In this document: piece after piece, positions 12,022 through 22,840 of the stretch
Layout: every line of letters starts with the position of its first letter
How positions within the stretch are numbered: position 1 is the stretch's first letter
NCBI GenBank assembly: GCA_963682175.1
Contig: OY821771.1
Location: 34,058,201 to 34,122,200, forward strand
DNA from: Triglochin maritima
Lineage: Eukaryota > Streptophyta > Magnoliopsida > Alismatales > Juncaginaceae
Reading direction: 5' to 3'
DNA length: 64,000 nucleotides
Made by a program: the position numbers and the translations under genes
The notes under the pieces: generated by a model
Database searches by the model: none
Seen by the model: only the letters and a program-made list of their open reading frames with translations
Told to the model about the DNA's origin: nothing

Positions 12022-13494
12022 TGTTGGCTTCTTGGCCTTAATCCTTGTTTTGATGATTTAATCAACCTTATCTTAATCATAAGTAATGTAGAGTAGCACA
12101 CATATTGTATTGCATATATATTGCATGTGCTAACCTCTACAGGTGATCAAGACTCATGGAAGGAAGGAAATCAAGTCAAGATTTGTAATAAAGCTATATG
12201 AAGACTTGTAATCTTGATTTTATTTTGAGTCTTAGGAACATGTGTAAATTGAGCATACAAGAGCTAAAAACTTATCACATACACACTAGGTTCTTTAGAG
12301 AAGTCACACACAAAATTTCACCTAATTTGGACTTCATTAGATCACCCAAACCTTAGTCGGAAATCACTTTAAACCTAAACCCAGAATTCCTGTGTGAAAC
12401 CGGTCGACCGAACCAGTTCTCAGTTCGACCGGTTCAACCTTTTCGGTCGACCGATCCCAGATTTTTTAATATGGCCGTTTTCCTTGTCGTATTCCTATAA
12501 CGGTCGTATTCGTATAAAACAAACTTAACCCCAAAATACATTCGGTAACCGGTCGAACGACGACCTTGATTCGGTCGACCGATTGAACAGAAACAAAATT
12601 CCCTGCTATCGGTCGACACATCTTCGTTCGACCGTTTCACCTTTGTCTCAACCGAATCCCCTAAACGGTCGACCGCCCCATACTTTGGTTCGACCGTTTA
12701 ACTTAAGTAGAGTTAAGTTCTAGCGTATTTGTCCGACTGAGTATTCTTTTGTTCAACCGTTCTCCTTGAAATCAAGTGAACGGTCGACCGGTTTAGTAGT
12801 TTCGGTCGACCGGTTCTGGACAGATTTGCAGCCCGATTTTCTGCCTTGTGTATCTTGCACAAAACCCAATCAAATCTTGTCCAAACGGCTAGAAATCTTT
12901 AGGAGCTTATAAATAGAGGATCAAGACTTGTTGTTAACACAACTCTCCAACTTCCAATTGTCCAATTCATTAGAGAGAAACTCTCAATCCTCAAAGCTCC
13001 CAATCTCACTCCATAAGCCTAAATCCACACTTAGTGATCATATCCAAATCCTACTCAAGTGTGCTCAATTAGAGAGTGTTGTCCCACTCATTGTTGTCAA
13101 AGAAGCAAGGGTCTTGGTGAAAGCCCAAGACAAAGAGTATAGACTTCGGTGAGAGTCCGAAGTGATTCTCTTGGATTGTGAGAGGAGGAGCCAAGCTCGA
13201 CGAGGGTTGTTCGCGAGCTTGAAGACTTGTAAAGGCATTCTCTCCCGGCCCGGAACGGGGAGTGGATAGTGAAGACGTAGGCGGAGCTCGCGGAGTCGAG
13301 CGGAGCTTACAAGAGAGGACTAGGACCCGGGTGGGGTGCCGAACCTCTATAAAAACGTCGAGTCTCTTTGTGGTTTGCATTTTCTGTTAATTTCCCTACT
13401 TGTTCTTAAATTTGTTTCCGCTGCGTTTATTGCTTGATTAGTTAGGGATTAACGTAAAAGTGATTAGTGGACCCATAACCCACACGATCCAACA
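12022..13494 (+). repeat. 5' LTR of gag-only element
   Basis: Starts TGTTGGCTTC, ends CGATCCAACA. A TATA box (TATAAATA, 12908-12915) precedes a leader with many short pyrimidine-rich phrases. The U3 part holds CGGTCGACCG motifs. Compared with the 3' LTR it lacks 51 bp after ttcgaccggtt (about 12433). Confidence 0.93.
12395..12840. repeat. CGGTCGACCG-type motif cluster (5' LTR)
   Basis: About fourteen copies, several exact (cggtcgaccg), fill the U3 just upstream of the TATA box at 12908. The same cluster is at 16210-16680 in the 3' LTR. Confidence 0.8.
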
Positions 13495-13496
13495 TT

Positions 13497-13508
13497 TGGT
13501 ATCAGAGC
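13497..13508 (+). promoter_or_regulatory. Primer-binding site (initiator tRNA-Met type)
   Basis: TGGTATCAGAGC begins three bases after the 5' LTR and is the classic plant retroelement site complementary to the 3' end of initiator tRNA-Met. Confidence 0.92.
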
Positions 13509-13548
13509 CTTGTTAGCTAAATCCTCATACTTAATCGTATTATTTAGC

Positions 13549-15201
13549 ATGACTTCTACATTATCTAATCACATAGAAAGATTATGCACCACTAGACCTC
13601 CGTTACTTAATGGGTCAAACTATGATTATAGGAAAAATAGGATGAAAATCTTTTTAATATCAAATGACCTTAAGTATTGGATGTTTCTCCAAAATCCATA
13701 CACCCCCCCTAAAGAAGATGAATTAGATTCACTTACAAGACCGAAGATGAAAGAAATCGAAATGAATTCGAAAATTATGAACATCTTGTATTGTGGCCTT
13801 AATGAGGGTGAATATAATAGGATTAGGGGATGTGAAAGTGCACATGAGATATGGCATAGACTTCAAATGCACCATGAGAGGGATAGTAAAACTAAGGAAA
13901 CTCGCATTAGTATCCTCATGCATAAATATGAGATTTTTTCTATGCAAATCGGTGAAAACATAAGCGAAATGAACACTCGCTTCACCGATATTACTAACTC
14001 TCTTTTGATTCTTGGAAGAAGGATAAATGAAGGAGAGATGACTCGGAAATTCCTCCGGTCATTGAGCAACGATTGGGAAGACAAGGTCGTGGCAATCGAA
14101 GAATCACACGATCTTTCAAAATTGAAGATGGAGGAACTCATTGGAAATCTCATGGCCTATGAACTCCAATTGAGTCATCGAAGAGAGAAGGAAGCTTCAA
14201 AGAAAAACTCCATGGTGGCATTGCATGCAAATTTTGATGAGCCAAGGAGGGTGGAAGAAGAGGACATTGAGGTCCTTGCCCAAGACTTCTTCAAATACCT
14301 CAAGAGGGATAAGGGAGAAAAGAATGAAAGAAGAGGTAGAAGAAGTGAGAAAAGAGAAAAAGAAAAAGAGAGGGAGGAGAGCGAAAATGAGAGAAAAGAG
14401 AGGGAGAAGAAAAATGAGAGAAGAGAGAGGAGAAGAGAAAAGGAGAAGAGTAAGAGGAAAGAAAGGAAGGAGGAAGCTCACAAAGCCACTTGGGATGACT
14501 CTTCATCTCCATCATCATCATCCTCTTCCTTGCAAAGTAGAAGAGAGGTTGCACATTCATGCTTCATGGCCTTTGAAGATGAACAAAGTGAGGTAGCTTC
14601 TAACTCCTCTAAATCTTATTCCAGTAGAAGTAATTCATGTTCAAGTAAATCATATTCTAGTGCTAGCTCTAACTCTAATGCCAATGATGAATCATATACA
14701 CATGATGAGCTACAAAATGCATTTCATGATTTAGTTAAACAATATGAGATCATTTGTGAAAAGAACAAAAATGCTAGAAAAACTATAAATGATCTCAAAT
14801 GCCAAATTGAATTAATCATGAATGAAAAGAATGAGGTGGTTGCTAGACTTGAATCAAATGAATCATCACTTGCTAGTCTAAGTAAAACACCGATTGTTGA
14901 TGAATATTTAGATCTTAGAGCTTCAAATATGCAACTAAGGAAAGATCTAGAAATGTTCACAAAAGGAACAAAAATGCTTGATATGCTTTTAAGTAGTCAA
15001 AGACAATCCTTAGCTAAACATGGTTTAGGATACAATGTGCATTTGAAAAACCATGTATCTTATACTACCTTAAATGGCAAGCATTTATTTGTTAAGTCTA
15101 GTTCCTCAAGTGTGTGTGCACCCAAAGCCAAAATGGTTTGGATCCCAAAACTAATGTTCAAGGACCCAAAGTTGTTTGGGTACCTAAATCTATACTTATA
15201 G
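13549..15201 (+). CDS. gag: Copia-type gag protein without zinc knuckle
   Basis: An uninterrupted frame runs from 13510 to 15201. The methionine at 13549 (MTSTLSNHIERL) is preferred because the preceding 13 codons lie next to the primer-binding site and do not look gag-like; this gives 550 aa. The N-terminal 240 residues resemble the UBN2-type copia gag domain (GSNYDYRKNRMK at the start, later EEMTRKFLRSL-like and MEELIGNLMAYEL motifs). Where the relative at 59245-59736 has a CCHC-like knuckle, this protein has a long Lys/Glu/Arg-rich stretch (about residues 275-325), then a Ser-rich segment, a predicted coiled coil and a C-terminal VWIPK motif. It should form the particle shell; how it would bind RNA without a knuckle is unclear, the basic stretch being a candidate. 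The retained frame suggests recent function. Confidence 0.88.
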   Translation: MTSTLSNHIERLCTTRPPLLNGSNYDYRKNRMKIFLISNDLKYWMFLQNPYTPPKEDELDSLTRPKMKEIEMNSKIMNILYCGLNEGEYNRIRGCESAHEIWHRLQMHHERDSKTKETRISILMHKYEIFSMQIGENISEMNTRFTDITNSLLILGRRINEGEMTRKFLRSLSNDWEDKVVAIEESHDLSKLKMEELIGNLMAYELQLSHRREKEASKKNSMVALHANFDEPRRVEEEDIEVLAQDFFKYLKRDKGEKNERRGRRSEKREKEKEREESENERKEREKKNERRERRREKEKSKRKERKEEAHKATWDDSSSPSSSSSSLQSRREVAHSCFMAFEDEQSEVASNSSKSYSSRSNSCSSKSYSSASSNSNANDESYTHDELQNAFHDLVKQYEIICEKNKNARKTINDLKCQIELIMNEKNEVVARLESNESSLASLSKTPIVDEYLDLRASNMQLRKDLEMFTKGTKMLDMLLSSQRQSLAKHGLGYNVHLKNHVSYTTLNGKHLFVKSSSSSVCAPKAKMVWIPKLMFKDPKLFGYLNLYL

Positions 15202-15820
15202 GAGCTTAAAGAGGAAATTGGTGGTGACCGGGTGACCTCAAGAGTCAAATTCAAATCTGGTTGCATCACCAAATGAGATTGGAGCTAAATTCGAATTCAA
15301 CATTGGTATAGAATTCCTATCTATACAATTCATGTTAAATTAGCTCTAATCTAGTTTTATATGCTTAATTGTCATATCCTTAGTATTTAATTCATTGCAA
15401 ATCATATACCCTATTCATTGCAAATCATATATCACATCCATTGATTTTAAATGTCATATTGTAAATGGATGTTAGAATAAGGCTTAAATTGAAACTAAAT
15501 TGAACTTAACTAGAATCATACTCATAGTTTCCATCTAGCCTTATTGATAGGGGGAGCTTAAATGTTATATCTTTTATTAGAGTAATGAAGTGCAAAATTT
15601 AGGGGGAGCAACTTCATTACAAGACATCCAAATTCTATGCTTAAAGCCATAATTATTTTTGTTTTTGATGGATGTCAAAGGGGGAGAGATAATTAAAGGG
15701 GAGTTACTTGAAAATTGGATAAAATTGAACAAAAACTATGCACATCCATAGGGGGAGAATTTATATGCATAGTTTACATTTAAACTTTTCAAGTATTAAG
15801 ATATAGGTTGCCATCATCAA
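15202..15820. other. Non-coding 3' internal domain of gag-only element
   Basis: AT-rich sequence with repeated gggggag phrases (for example near 15551, 15603, 15682 and 15751) resembling spare polypurine tracts. No pol remnant is visible. Confidence 0.6.
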
Positions 15821-15832
15821 AAAGGGGGAGAT
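15821..15832 (+). promoter_or_regulatory. Polypurine tract
   Basis: aaagggggagat directly precedes the 3' LTR start TGTTGGC at 15833, as expected for plus-strand priming in copia elements. Confidence 0.88.
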
Positions 15833-17356
15833 TGTTGGCTTTTTGGCCTTAATCCTTGTTTTGATGATTTAATCAACCTTATCTTAATCATAAGTAATGT
15901 AGAGTAGCACACATATTGTATTGCATATATATTGCATGTGCTAACCTCTACAGGTGATCAAGACTCATGGAATGAAGGAAATCAAGTCAAGATTTGTAAT
16001 AAAGCTATATGAAGACTTGTAATCTTGATTTTATTTTGAGTCTTAATAACATGTGTAAATTGAGCATACAAGAGCTAAAAACTTATCACATACACACTAG
16101 GTTCCTTAGAGAAGTCACACACAAAATTTCACCTAATTTGGACTTCATTAGATCACCCAAACCTTAGTCGGAAATCACTTTAAACCTAAACCCAGAATTC
16201 CTGTGTGAAACCGGTCGACCGAACCAGTTCTCAGTTCGACCGGTTTATAACAGACTCTCCACAGTGATTTTACCGAACTCTACCGGTCTACCGGTTCTAC
16301 CTTTTCGGTCGACCGATCCCGGATTTTTTAATATGGCCGTTTTCTTTGTCGTATTCCTATAACGGTCGTATTCGTATAAAACAAACTTAACCCCAAAATA
16401 CATTCGGTAACCGGTCGAGCGACGACCTTGATTCGGTCGACCGGTTGAACAGAAACAAAATTCCCTGCTATCGGTCGACACATCTTCGTTCGACCGTTTC
16501 ACCTTTGTCTCAACCGAATCCCCTAAACGGTCGACCGCCCCATACTTTGGTTCGACCGTTTAACTTAAGCAGAGTTAAGTTCTAGCGTATTTGTCCGACC
16601 GAGTATTCTTTTGTTCGACCATTCTCCTTGAAATCAAGTGAACGGTCGACCGGTTTAGTAGTTTCGGTCGACCGGTTCTGGACAGATTTGCAGCCCGATT
16701 TTCTGCCTTGTGTATCTGTCACAAAACCCAATCAAATCTTGTCCAAACGGCTAGAAATCTTTAGGAGCTTATAAATAGAGGATCAAGACTTGTTGTTAAC
16801 ACAACTCTCCAACTTCCAATTGTCCAATTCATTAGAGAGAAACTCTCAATCCTCAAAGCTCCCAATCTCACTCCATAAGCCTAAATCCACACTTAGTGAT
16901 CATATCCAAATCCTACTCAAGTGTGCTCAATTAGAGAGTGTTGTCCCACTCATTGTTGTCAAAGAAGCAAGGGTCTTGGTGAAAGCCCAAGACAAAGAGT
17001 ATAGACTTCGGTGAGAGCCCGAAGTGATTCTCTTGGATTGTGAGAGGAGGAGCCAAGCTCGGCGAGGGTTGTTCGCGAGCTTGAAGACTTGTAAAAGCGT
17101 TCTCTCCCGGCCCGGAATGGGGAGTGGATAGTGAAGACGTAGGCGGAGCTCGCGGAGTCGAGCGGAGCTTACAAGAGAGGACTAGGACCCGGGTGGGGTG
17201 CCGAACCTCTATAAAAACGTCGAGTCTCTTTGTGGTTTGCATTTTCTGTTAATTTCCCTACTTGTTCTTAAATTTGTTTCCGCTGTGTTTATTGCTTGAT
17301 TAGTTAGGGATTAGCGTAAAAGTGATTAGTGGACCCATAACCCACACGATCCAACA
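15833..17356 (+). repeat. 3' LTR of gag-only element
   Basis: Starts TGTTGGCTTT, ends CGATCCAACA, with TATA box at 16770-16777. It holds 51 bp that the 5' LTR lacks; the segment is bounded by accggtt direct repeats, so the 5' copy most likely lost it. Confidence 0.93.
16210..16680. repeat. CGGTCGACCG-type motif cluster (3' LTR)
   Basis: Same arrangement as in the 5' LTR plus extra motif copies in the 51-bp segment. It ends about 90 bp upstream of the TATA box. Confidence 0.8.
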
Positions 17357-17826
17357 AAGTTACCGATCGAACAAGAGTCTTTGGGCGGTCAACCGTTTAG
17401 GTGGTCTTGGCCCAAAATACACTAACCCTCATACACTTTGTGTGAGCAAGACTATAAAACTTGGCATACCTGCGATGGATGGCGTTCGCCAGAGATTCAC
17501 TCCCAACCACCTCCGGTCAGCAACTGCCCGCACGTCTTCCTACTCGCGTCGAGCTCCACACAGCCACACCTCTTTGCTTGTTGCCCAAAGCCACTCGTTG
17601 GAGAGAAGATGAGGTGAAGAAGGATGTGGGGGTGTGAGAGAGAGAGTTGAGTTGTGAGGGAAAAAAAGGAGATGAGTGCCTTTTCTCTTTAAAAGCACAA
17701 CCCATACCCACCCACATGCATGCAACCCATACATCCCCTCACCACCCCTATACCTCCAACCATACTTCTCCAAGTCAAACCCACCTAATCTGTGATAAGG
17801 ACCCTAATTAGGGTTAGGATATAATA
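17357..17826 (-). repeat. Gypsy 3' LTR, remaining part
   Basis: After the duplicated aagtt (17357-17361) the LTR resumes and aligns with 20402-21141, for example at the shared phrases accgatc, gagtctttg and ctttgtgtgagcaagac. It ends ...aggatataata, followed on the internal side by a purine tract read on the minus strand (AAGGATGGTGGAT). Confidence 0.85.
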
Positions 17827-20202
17827 ATCCACCATCCTTAAAAAGATTTCGTTCTCAAAATTGAAACAAGAGACTCACCGAAAAGTTCCAGATACTGCTT
17901 CCAAATTTCCTCCTCGATCTTCCAGGTGGCCTCGCAAACATTGTGATGCTGCCATCATACTTTCACCATCAGAATGGTCATCCTCCTGAGATGATTCTCC
18001 ATTCGATCCACAATCTCCACTGGTGTTTCCTCAAGCGATAAATCCTGTCAGATCTCTGAAACCTCTATCTCTAACACGTACGCTGGATCTGCCACATACT
18101 TCCTCAGCATCGATACATGGAACACATTGAGAAGACCTAAAAACTACGGCGACAAGGCAATCCAGTAGGCGACTCCTCCAACATGGTCTAGGATCCCAAA
18201 CGGTCTGACATACCTCGGACTGAACTTCCATTTCTTTCCAAACCTCATTACTCCCTTGGCCAGAGAGATCTTCAGAAACACGTAGTCGCCAACCTCAAAA
18301 CTCAACTCCCGCCTACGCTTATCAGTGTAGCTCTTCTGCCTGCTCTATGCTGCTGCTAGCTTCTTTCTGATCACATCAAACTTTTCTGCATACAACTGCA
18401 CCATCTCAGGCCCAACCAACTGTCTCTCGTTTACATCACTCCAGCAAACTGGTGATCTGCATGGCCTCCCGTACAATGCCTCGTACGGTGCCATCCTAAT
18501 ACTAGCATGGAAGTTGTTGTTGTAGGCGAACTCTATCGATGACAAGTGATCATCCCAGTGTCCTGCCCAATCAAGCGTGCAACCTCTCAGTATATCCTCC
18601 AACGTCTGGATAGTTCTCTCTAACTCACCATATGTCTGTGGGTTAAACATTGTACTGAACTTAAACTGCGTCCCCAAAGCCTTCTACAGACTCCCCAAAA
18701 ATCTGGATGTGAACTTGGGATCTCGATCAAAGATGATACTCATTGATACACTGTGCAATCAGACTATCTCCTCGATGTACAACTTAACTAGACCTTCCAG
18801 AGGTAACATGATCTTGATCGCTAAGAAGTGTGCCGACTTGGTCAGTTGATCGACGATGACCCAAATCGCGTCATGAAAGCTCTTTGTCTTCGGCAGACTT
18901 GTGACAAAATCCCTTGTCACATGCTCCAACTTCCATTTCGGCAGCTCGATCCTCTGTATTGGCCATGCTATTCTCTGATTCTCGATCTTCACCTACTGAT
19001 AGACCAAACATCTGGACAGGAACTTAGAGATGTCCCGCTTCATCCCTTTCCTCCAGAAGTTCTGTTAAAGGTCCTTAAACAACTTTGTGCTCCATGGGTG
19101 AATAGAGTATCTAGTTATGTGTGCCTCCTCTATGATATCCTTCCTCAGATCATCTACCTTCGGTACCAAATACGGTTCATGTACCTCAGACCTCTATCTA
19201 CTCCGACACTGAAGTCAAATCCCTCATTCGCAGTGAGCTGCAACAGGCTGGCTAACTTCTCGACCTTTGTCAGGTCCACTGAGATCTCGTCCTTCGACAC
19301 AATGTGCCCCTAAAAATCTACCTGATCCAACCAAAACACGCATTTCGTGTACTTGGCATAAAGCTTTTGATCCCTCAGGATGCCAAGTACAATCCTCAGA
19401 TGCTCCTGGTGATGCTCTATATCCGGTGAGTAAACAATGATGTCGTCCACGAAGACAATGACGAAACTGTCGAGGTACGACTTGAACGGCTGTTCATCAG
19501 GTCCATGAACACTGCAGTTGCATTCGTCAATCCAAACAGCATCACCAGAAACTAGTAGTGTTTGTACCGGGTCCTGAAAGCGGTCTTTTGGACATCTATC
19601 AACTGATGATAGCCGGATCACAGATAATCTTGGAGAAAGCATTCGTTACCTGCAACTGATCGAACATGTCCTCTTTCCTGGGTAAAGAATACTGATTCCT
19701 GATGGTATATTCAACATCCTGTGGTTGATGCACATTCGCAACGACTTATCCTTCTTTTTCAAAAACAGTATTGGCACTCCCCCAGGTGAGACACTCAGTT
19801 GGATGAACCCAGAATCCCTCAACTCCTGCAACTACGTTAAAGAGCCATCCTTCTTCTTCACAAACAGTACTGATGCTCTGCAGGTGCCATCCGGTAAGGA
19901 GCCTTCGACTGTGAAGTGGTTCCAGCTACCAACTCGATGTCGAACTCAATCTCTTTGTGCAGCGGTAGTTCAGGGATATCAGCTGTGAACACCTCTGAAA
20001 ATTCATGTACGACCTCGATGTCCTCCAATATCCTCGTCTCAGGGTCTGGAACTACCAGAGTAGCCATGGATGCACTACAACCCTAATGCATCAACTTCTG
20101 CACCTTCATTGCAAACACAATGATTCGACCTCCCTTGCCCTTCACTCCTCTGATCAGCACATTAGTCAGGTCCTTCCTTGGGATCAAGTTCTTCTTCTCA
20201 CG
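17827..20202 (-). pseudogene. Broken gypsy pol (PR tail, RT, integrase pieces)
   Basis: On the minus strand, from high to low coordinates: a protease-RT linker (to about 20060, REKKNLIPRK-like and LVVPDPE motifs), RT fragments (19858-20067; 19646-19831; 19310-19642 with FVDDIIVYS, the catalytic YVDD-type motif), a degraded zinc-binding segment, integrase core (18759-18992, WKLEHVTRDFVTSLPKT-like) and integrase C-terminal part (18345-18677, APYEALYGRPCRSP motif). RNase H is largely missing and many stops and frameshifts separate the pieces, so it is not functional. Gag and the protease active site are deleted at the junction near 20202. Confidence 0.88.
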
Positions 20203-21141
20203 GCAGAAATGGTCGAACAAAGGATTAAAGGCGGTCGACCGTTTAAATGGTCTAGGCCACACTAACACTAAAATATTCAGCACAACGGTCGAACGACAAA
20301 GGGGTCCCGTTCGAACAAAAATAACAGGGCATTCAACGTTCCACAAAAACTACCTCCGGTCGAACCAAACATGTGTCAGTCGAACGCTAATAAGGTACAC
20401 TTAAGTTACCGATCAAACAAGAGTCTTTGAGCGGTCGACTGTTTAGATGGTCTTGGCCCAAAATACACTAATCAAACATTGCAACGGTTGAACAACAATG
20501 GGCCTCCGTTCGACCAAAAATGACTGAGTCTTCTCCTGCCCAACAATTATGCATAACCGGTCGACCGCCCTAAACACATCGTTTGACCGGTGCTGGGCGA
20601 AACCCCACATTTACACTATGATCGGTCTACCGCCACAGACATTCGGTCGACCATTCCATGATAGACATTGCCTGTCCATGGTCACTGGCACCACCTCCAG
20701 CCTTCGGCGACGTCCACAATCCTCACACACTTTGTGTGAGCAAGACTATAGAACTTGGCATACCTTCTCCTTGCAATGGACAATGTTCTCTGACGAACGT
20801 TGTCCATCGGAGCTTCATTCCCAACCACCTCCAGTCAGCAACTGCACGCGCCTCTTCCTACTCGCATTGAGCTCCACTCAGCCATGCTTCCTTGCTTGCT
20901 GCCCAAAGCCACTCGTCGAGAGAAGATGAGGTGAAAGAGGAGGTGTGGTGTGAGAGAGAGTTGAGTTGTGAGGGGAAAGAAGGAGATGGGTGAATTTTCT
21001 CTTTAAAAGCACAACCCATACCCACCCACATGCATGCAACCCATACCTCCCCTCACCACCCCCATACCTCCAACCATACTTCTCCAAGTCAAACCCCACC
21101 TAATCCATGATTAGCAACCTAATTAGGGTTATGATATAATA
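20203..21141 (-). repeat. Gypsy 5' LTR, truncated
   Basis: Starts inside the LTR at cagaaatggtcgaac (compare 11819) and runs to the end ggttatgatataata. The part matching 10663-11818 and the PBS are gone. The first 450 bp contain about fourteen CGGTCGACCG-type motifs. Confidence 0.85.
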
Positions 21142-21146
21142 GAAAC

Positions 21147-21417
21147 AACATGTACTAAGGAGGCTTCTTAAAGGCAAAAACTCACTTGGCAAAGATGATG
21201 GTTATTGATGGAACTCATGTAGATCCATAATAAAATAATCATGTGTGATGGGTGGTCATGTTACAGTTATCAGTATATCCAGTATGCATATATTTTGTTG
21301 TCTCTTTCAAAATTTTGAGCCTAAAGCAGCAATAAGACATGAGAAAATGGACCTTTCGATTTTCTTAAGAATGAGAAGCTTTGAGTGACCATTATTGATG
21401 AAAGGGTCGTTATACAC
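21147..21417. other. Intergenic, nothing recognised
   Basis: Short non-coding interval between the gypsy duplication and the TIR of the next element. Confidence 0.4.
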
Positions 21418-21527
21418 AGATGCGGCGTCCCGGACGCACCTGACGTGGTCAGTCCAGTCAGCAAAAGTCATATGTCTTTTACTTTCTGAAAATAATTAAA
21501 TAACAAGTTTATATATTTTGTGTCACA

Positions 21528-21640
21528 TGCACCCTTTAGTTTCCCTATGCAACATTACTTTCTAAATGCAACATTTGGTTTCTCCAAGCAACCTTTACTT
21601 TCTCAACGCAACCTTTGGTTTCCCCATATAACCTTCGGTT
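21528..21640. repeat. Minisatellite (about 20-bp unit, gcaacctttggtt)
   Basis: Six variants of a unit containing gcaac(a/c)tt and ggtttc or actttct lie in the left half of the TIR element. The LTR element integrated at its right edge. Confidence 0.65.
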
Positions 21641-21647
21641 ACAAAGG

Positions 21648-22840
21648 TGATGGGAATTTAATTTATACCGCAAGTGCACGACGTCAATGAAGACGTGGCA
21701 AATACGGGTCGAACACAAGGAGGGAGAGATCTTGTTATTTTTGTGATTTTCGATTAAGGAAGAAAGAGAGAAAAATATGTTTGGTTTGAGATTTTTGGTT
21801 TTTAATTTTCTAAAGCAAGAACAACAAAAGAAAAACTAAAAAGACTAAAGCAAAGATGGATGAGAGTCCAGTGGGTGGAGGTTTAGATATCGGGTTTAGA
21901 TTAGAGAATTCTGAAACTTATAATAAATCACATTAGTTATAAAGCATTACATGATAAATGATTCAACATAAACTCAAGTAATCAAAATATACTAACACGA
22001 AATTAAAATAATAACATTATTCTTCTTCTCATCACCCTAAATTCGTCACCCCCACCCTTTGGAGAGAGTTAGAAACTCATGGATGGAGGGAAGGAGAAGG
22101 AGTCCTAGAGAAACTACAAAATAAAACAAAAAACAAGAAATAAAAGAACAGAATTTTATTACTAAAATATGGAACAAAAACTAAAGACCCTTTACAACAT
22201 CGTTTTGGGGTTATTTATAGCCGATACAAGGGATCCCAATATATAAAAGGAAAGTACACGCGTCAATACAGCATTGGTAAAAATTTGAGCGCACGGATCA
22301 ACTTTTGCACGGCGGAATCGCCGTAATTTGTACATGAGGTGCGGCGGAATCGCCACCTTTTTGGCTCAGAATCGACCCGGATTTTTCCTGTGTGTTTATG
22401 GTATGTATTAGCTGTCATTTGCGCGTCCGGATTAATTATTGCATATCTTTGGAGATCTGAGTTAATTTCTTCATATATTTGGAGATCCAAATTGATTTTT
22501 CCCTAGAACTTCTCCAAAATAATCTTTTGGTACTCGTCATTTGCAGTCGGGTCCTCGGCTTTTGCAATTAAGTCCCTGACTACATTTGTGCTTAAGTCCC
22601 TGACCTTTTTGTAATTAGGTATTTGATTGCTTTTATGCTTGGATGAACTTCCATTTGAATCCCGATAATCTTGACTTGGTCTTTATGATAGAAATGAGTC
22701 TCTTGCACGCATTTATGCTTGGGATATGGGTAATTTGCATTCAGGTCCCTGTATTATGTAAATAAGACTAAACACATACCTTAGTAGCATTTATTGATAT
22801 AAAATTAATCTAAATGAAAGACATATGTTGCAATGCATCA
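21648..22840 (-). repeat. 3' LTR (TGATG...CATCA family)
   Basis: The 1193-bp LTR has a minus-strand TATA box (TATAAATA, near 22213). A full-length copy in the opposite orientation is at 27940-29141 and a third starts at 63776. Confidence 0.9.

Larger units (their letters stand above)
12022..17356 (+). mobile_element. Gag-only copia-type LTR element (TR-GAG-like), complete
   Basis: The 5335-bp element has two long TG...CA LTRs (12022-13494, 1473 bp; 15833-17356, 1524 bp), a primer-binding site, a polypurine tract and perfect 5-bp duplications aagtt (12017-12021 and 17357-17361). The internal domain (2338 bp) carries one long gag-like ORF and no protease, integrase or reverse transcriptase. 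It matches the published idea of terminal-repeat elements with a gag domain only. The LTRs are nearly identical apart from one 51-bp indel, implying fairly recent insertion. Transposition would need pol from a relative; the copia element at 51513-59851 shares LTR start, gag layout and the gag C-terminal motif. Confidence 0.93.
10663..21141 (-). mobile_element. Decayed Ty3-gypsy element hosting a nested insertion
   Basis: The outer ends are tgtaacgtcccg (10663) and ggttatgatataata (21141), flanked by perfect 5-bp duplications gaaac (10658-10662 and 21142-21146). The element lies on the minus strand. Its 3' LTR (10663-12021 plus 17362-17826) is split by a gag-only copia-type element with TSD aagtt. 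Its 5' LTR (20203-21141) has lost the PBS-proximal part, and the PBS, gag and start of protease are missing. Between them is a broken pol. The two LTRs can be aligned across the insertion, which shows the order of events: gypsy first, then the nested element. Confidence 0.87.

Noticed and set aside
14197..14596. Alternative frames on both strands inside the gag ORF
   Set aside because: They result from the purine-rich Lys/Glu/Arg codon stretch; the gag frame is far longer and has domain similarity.
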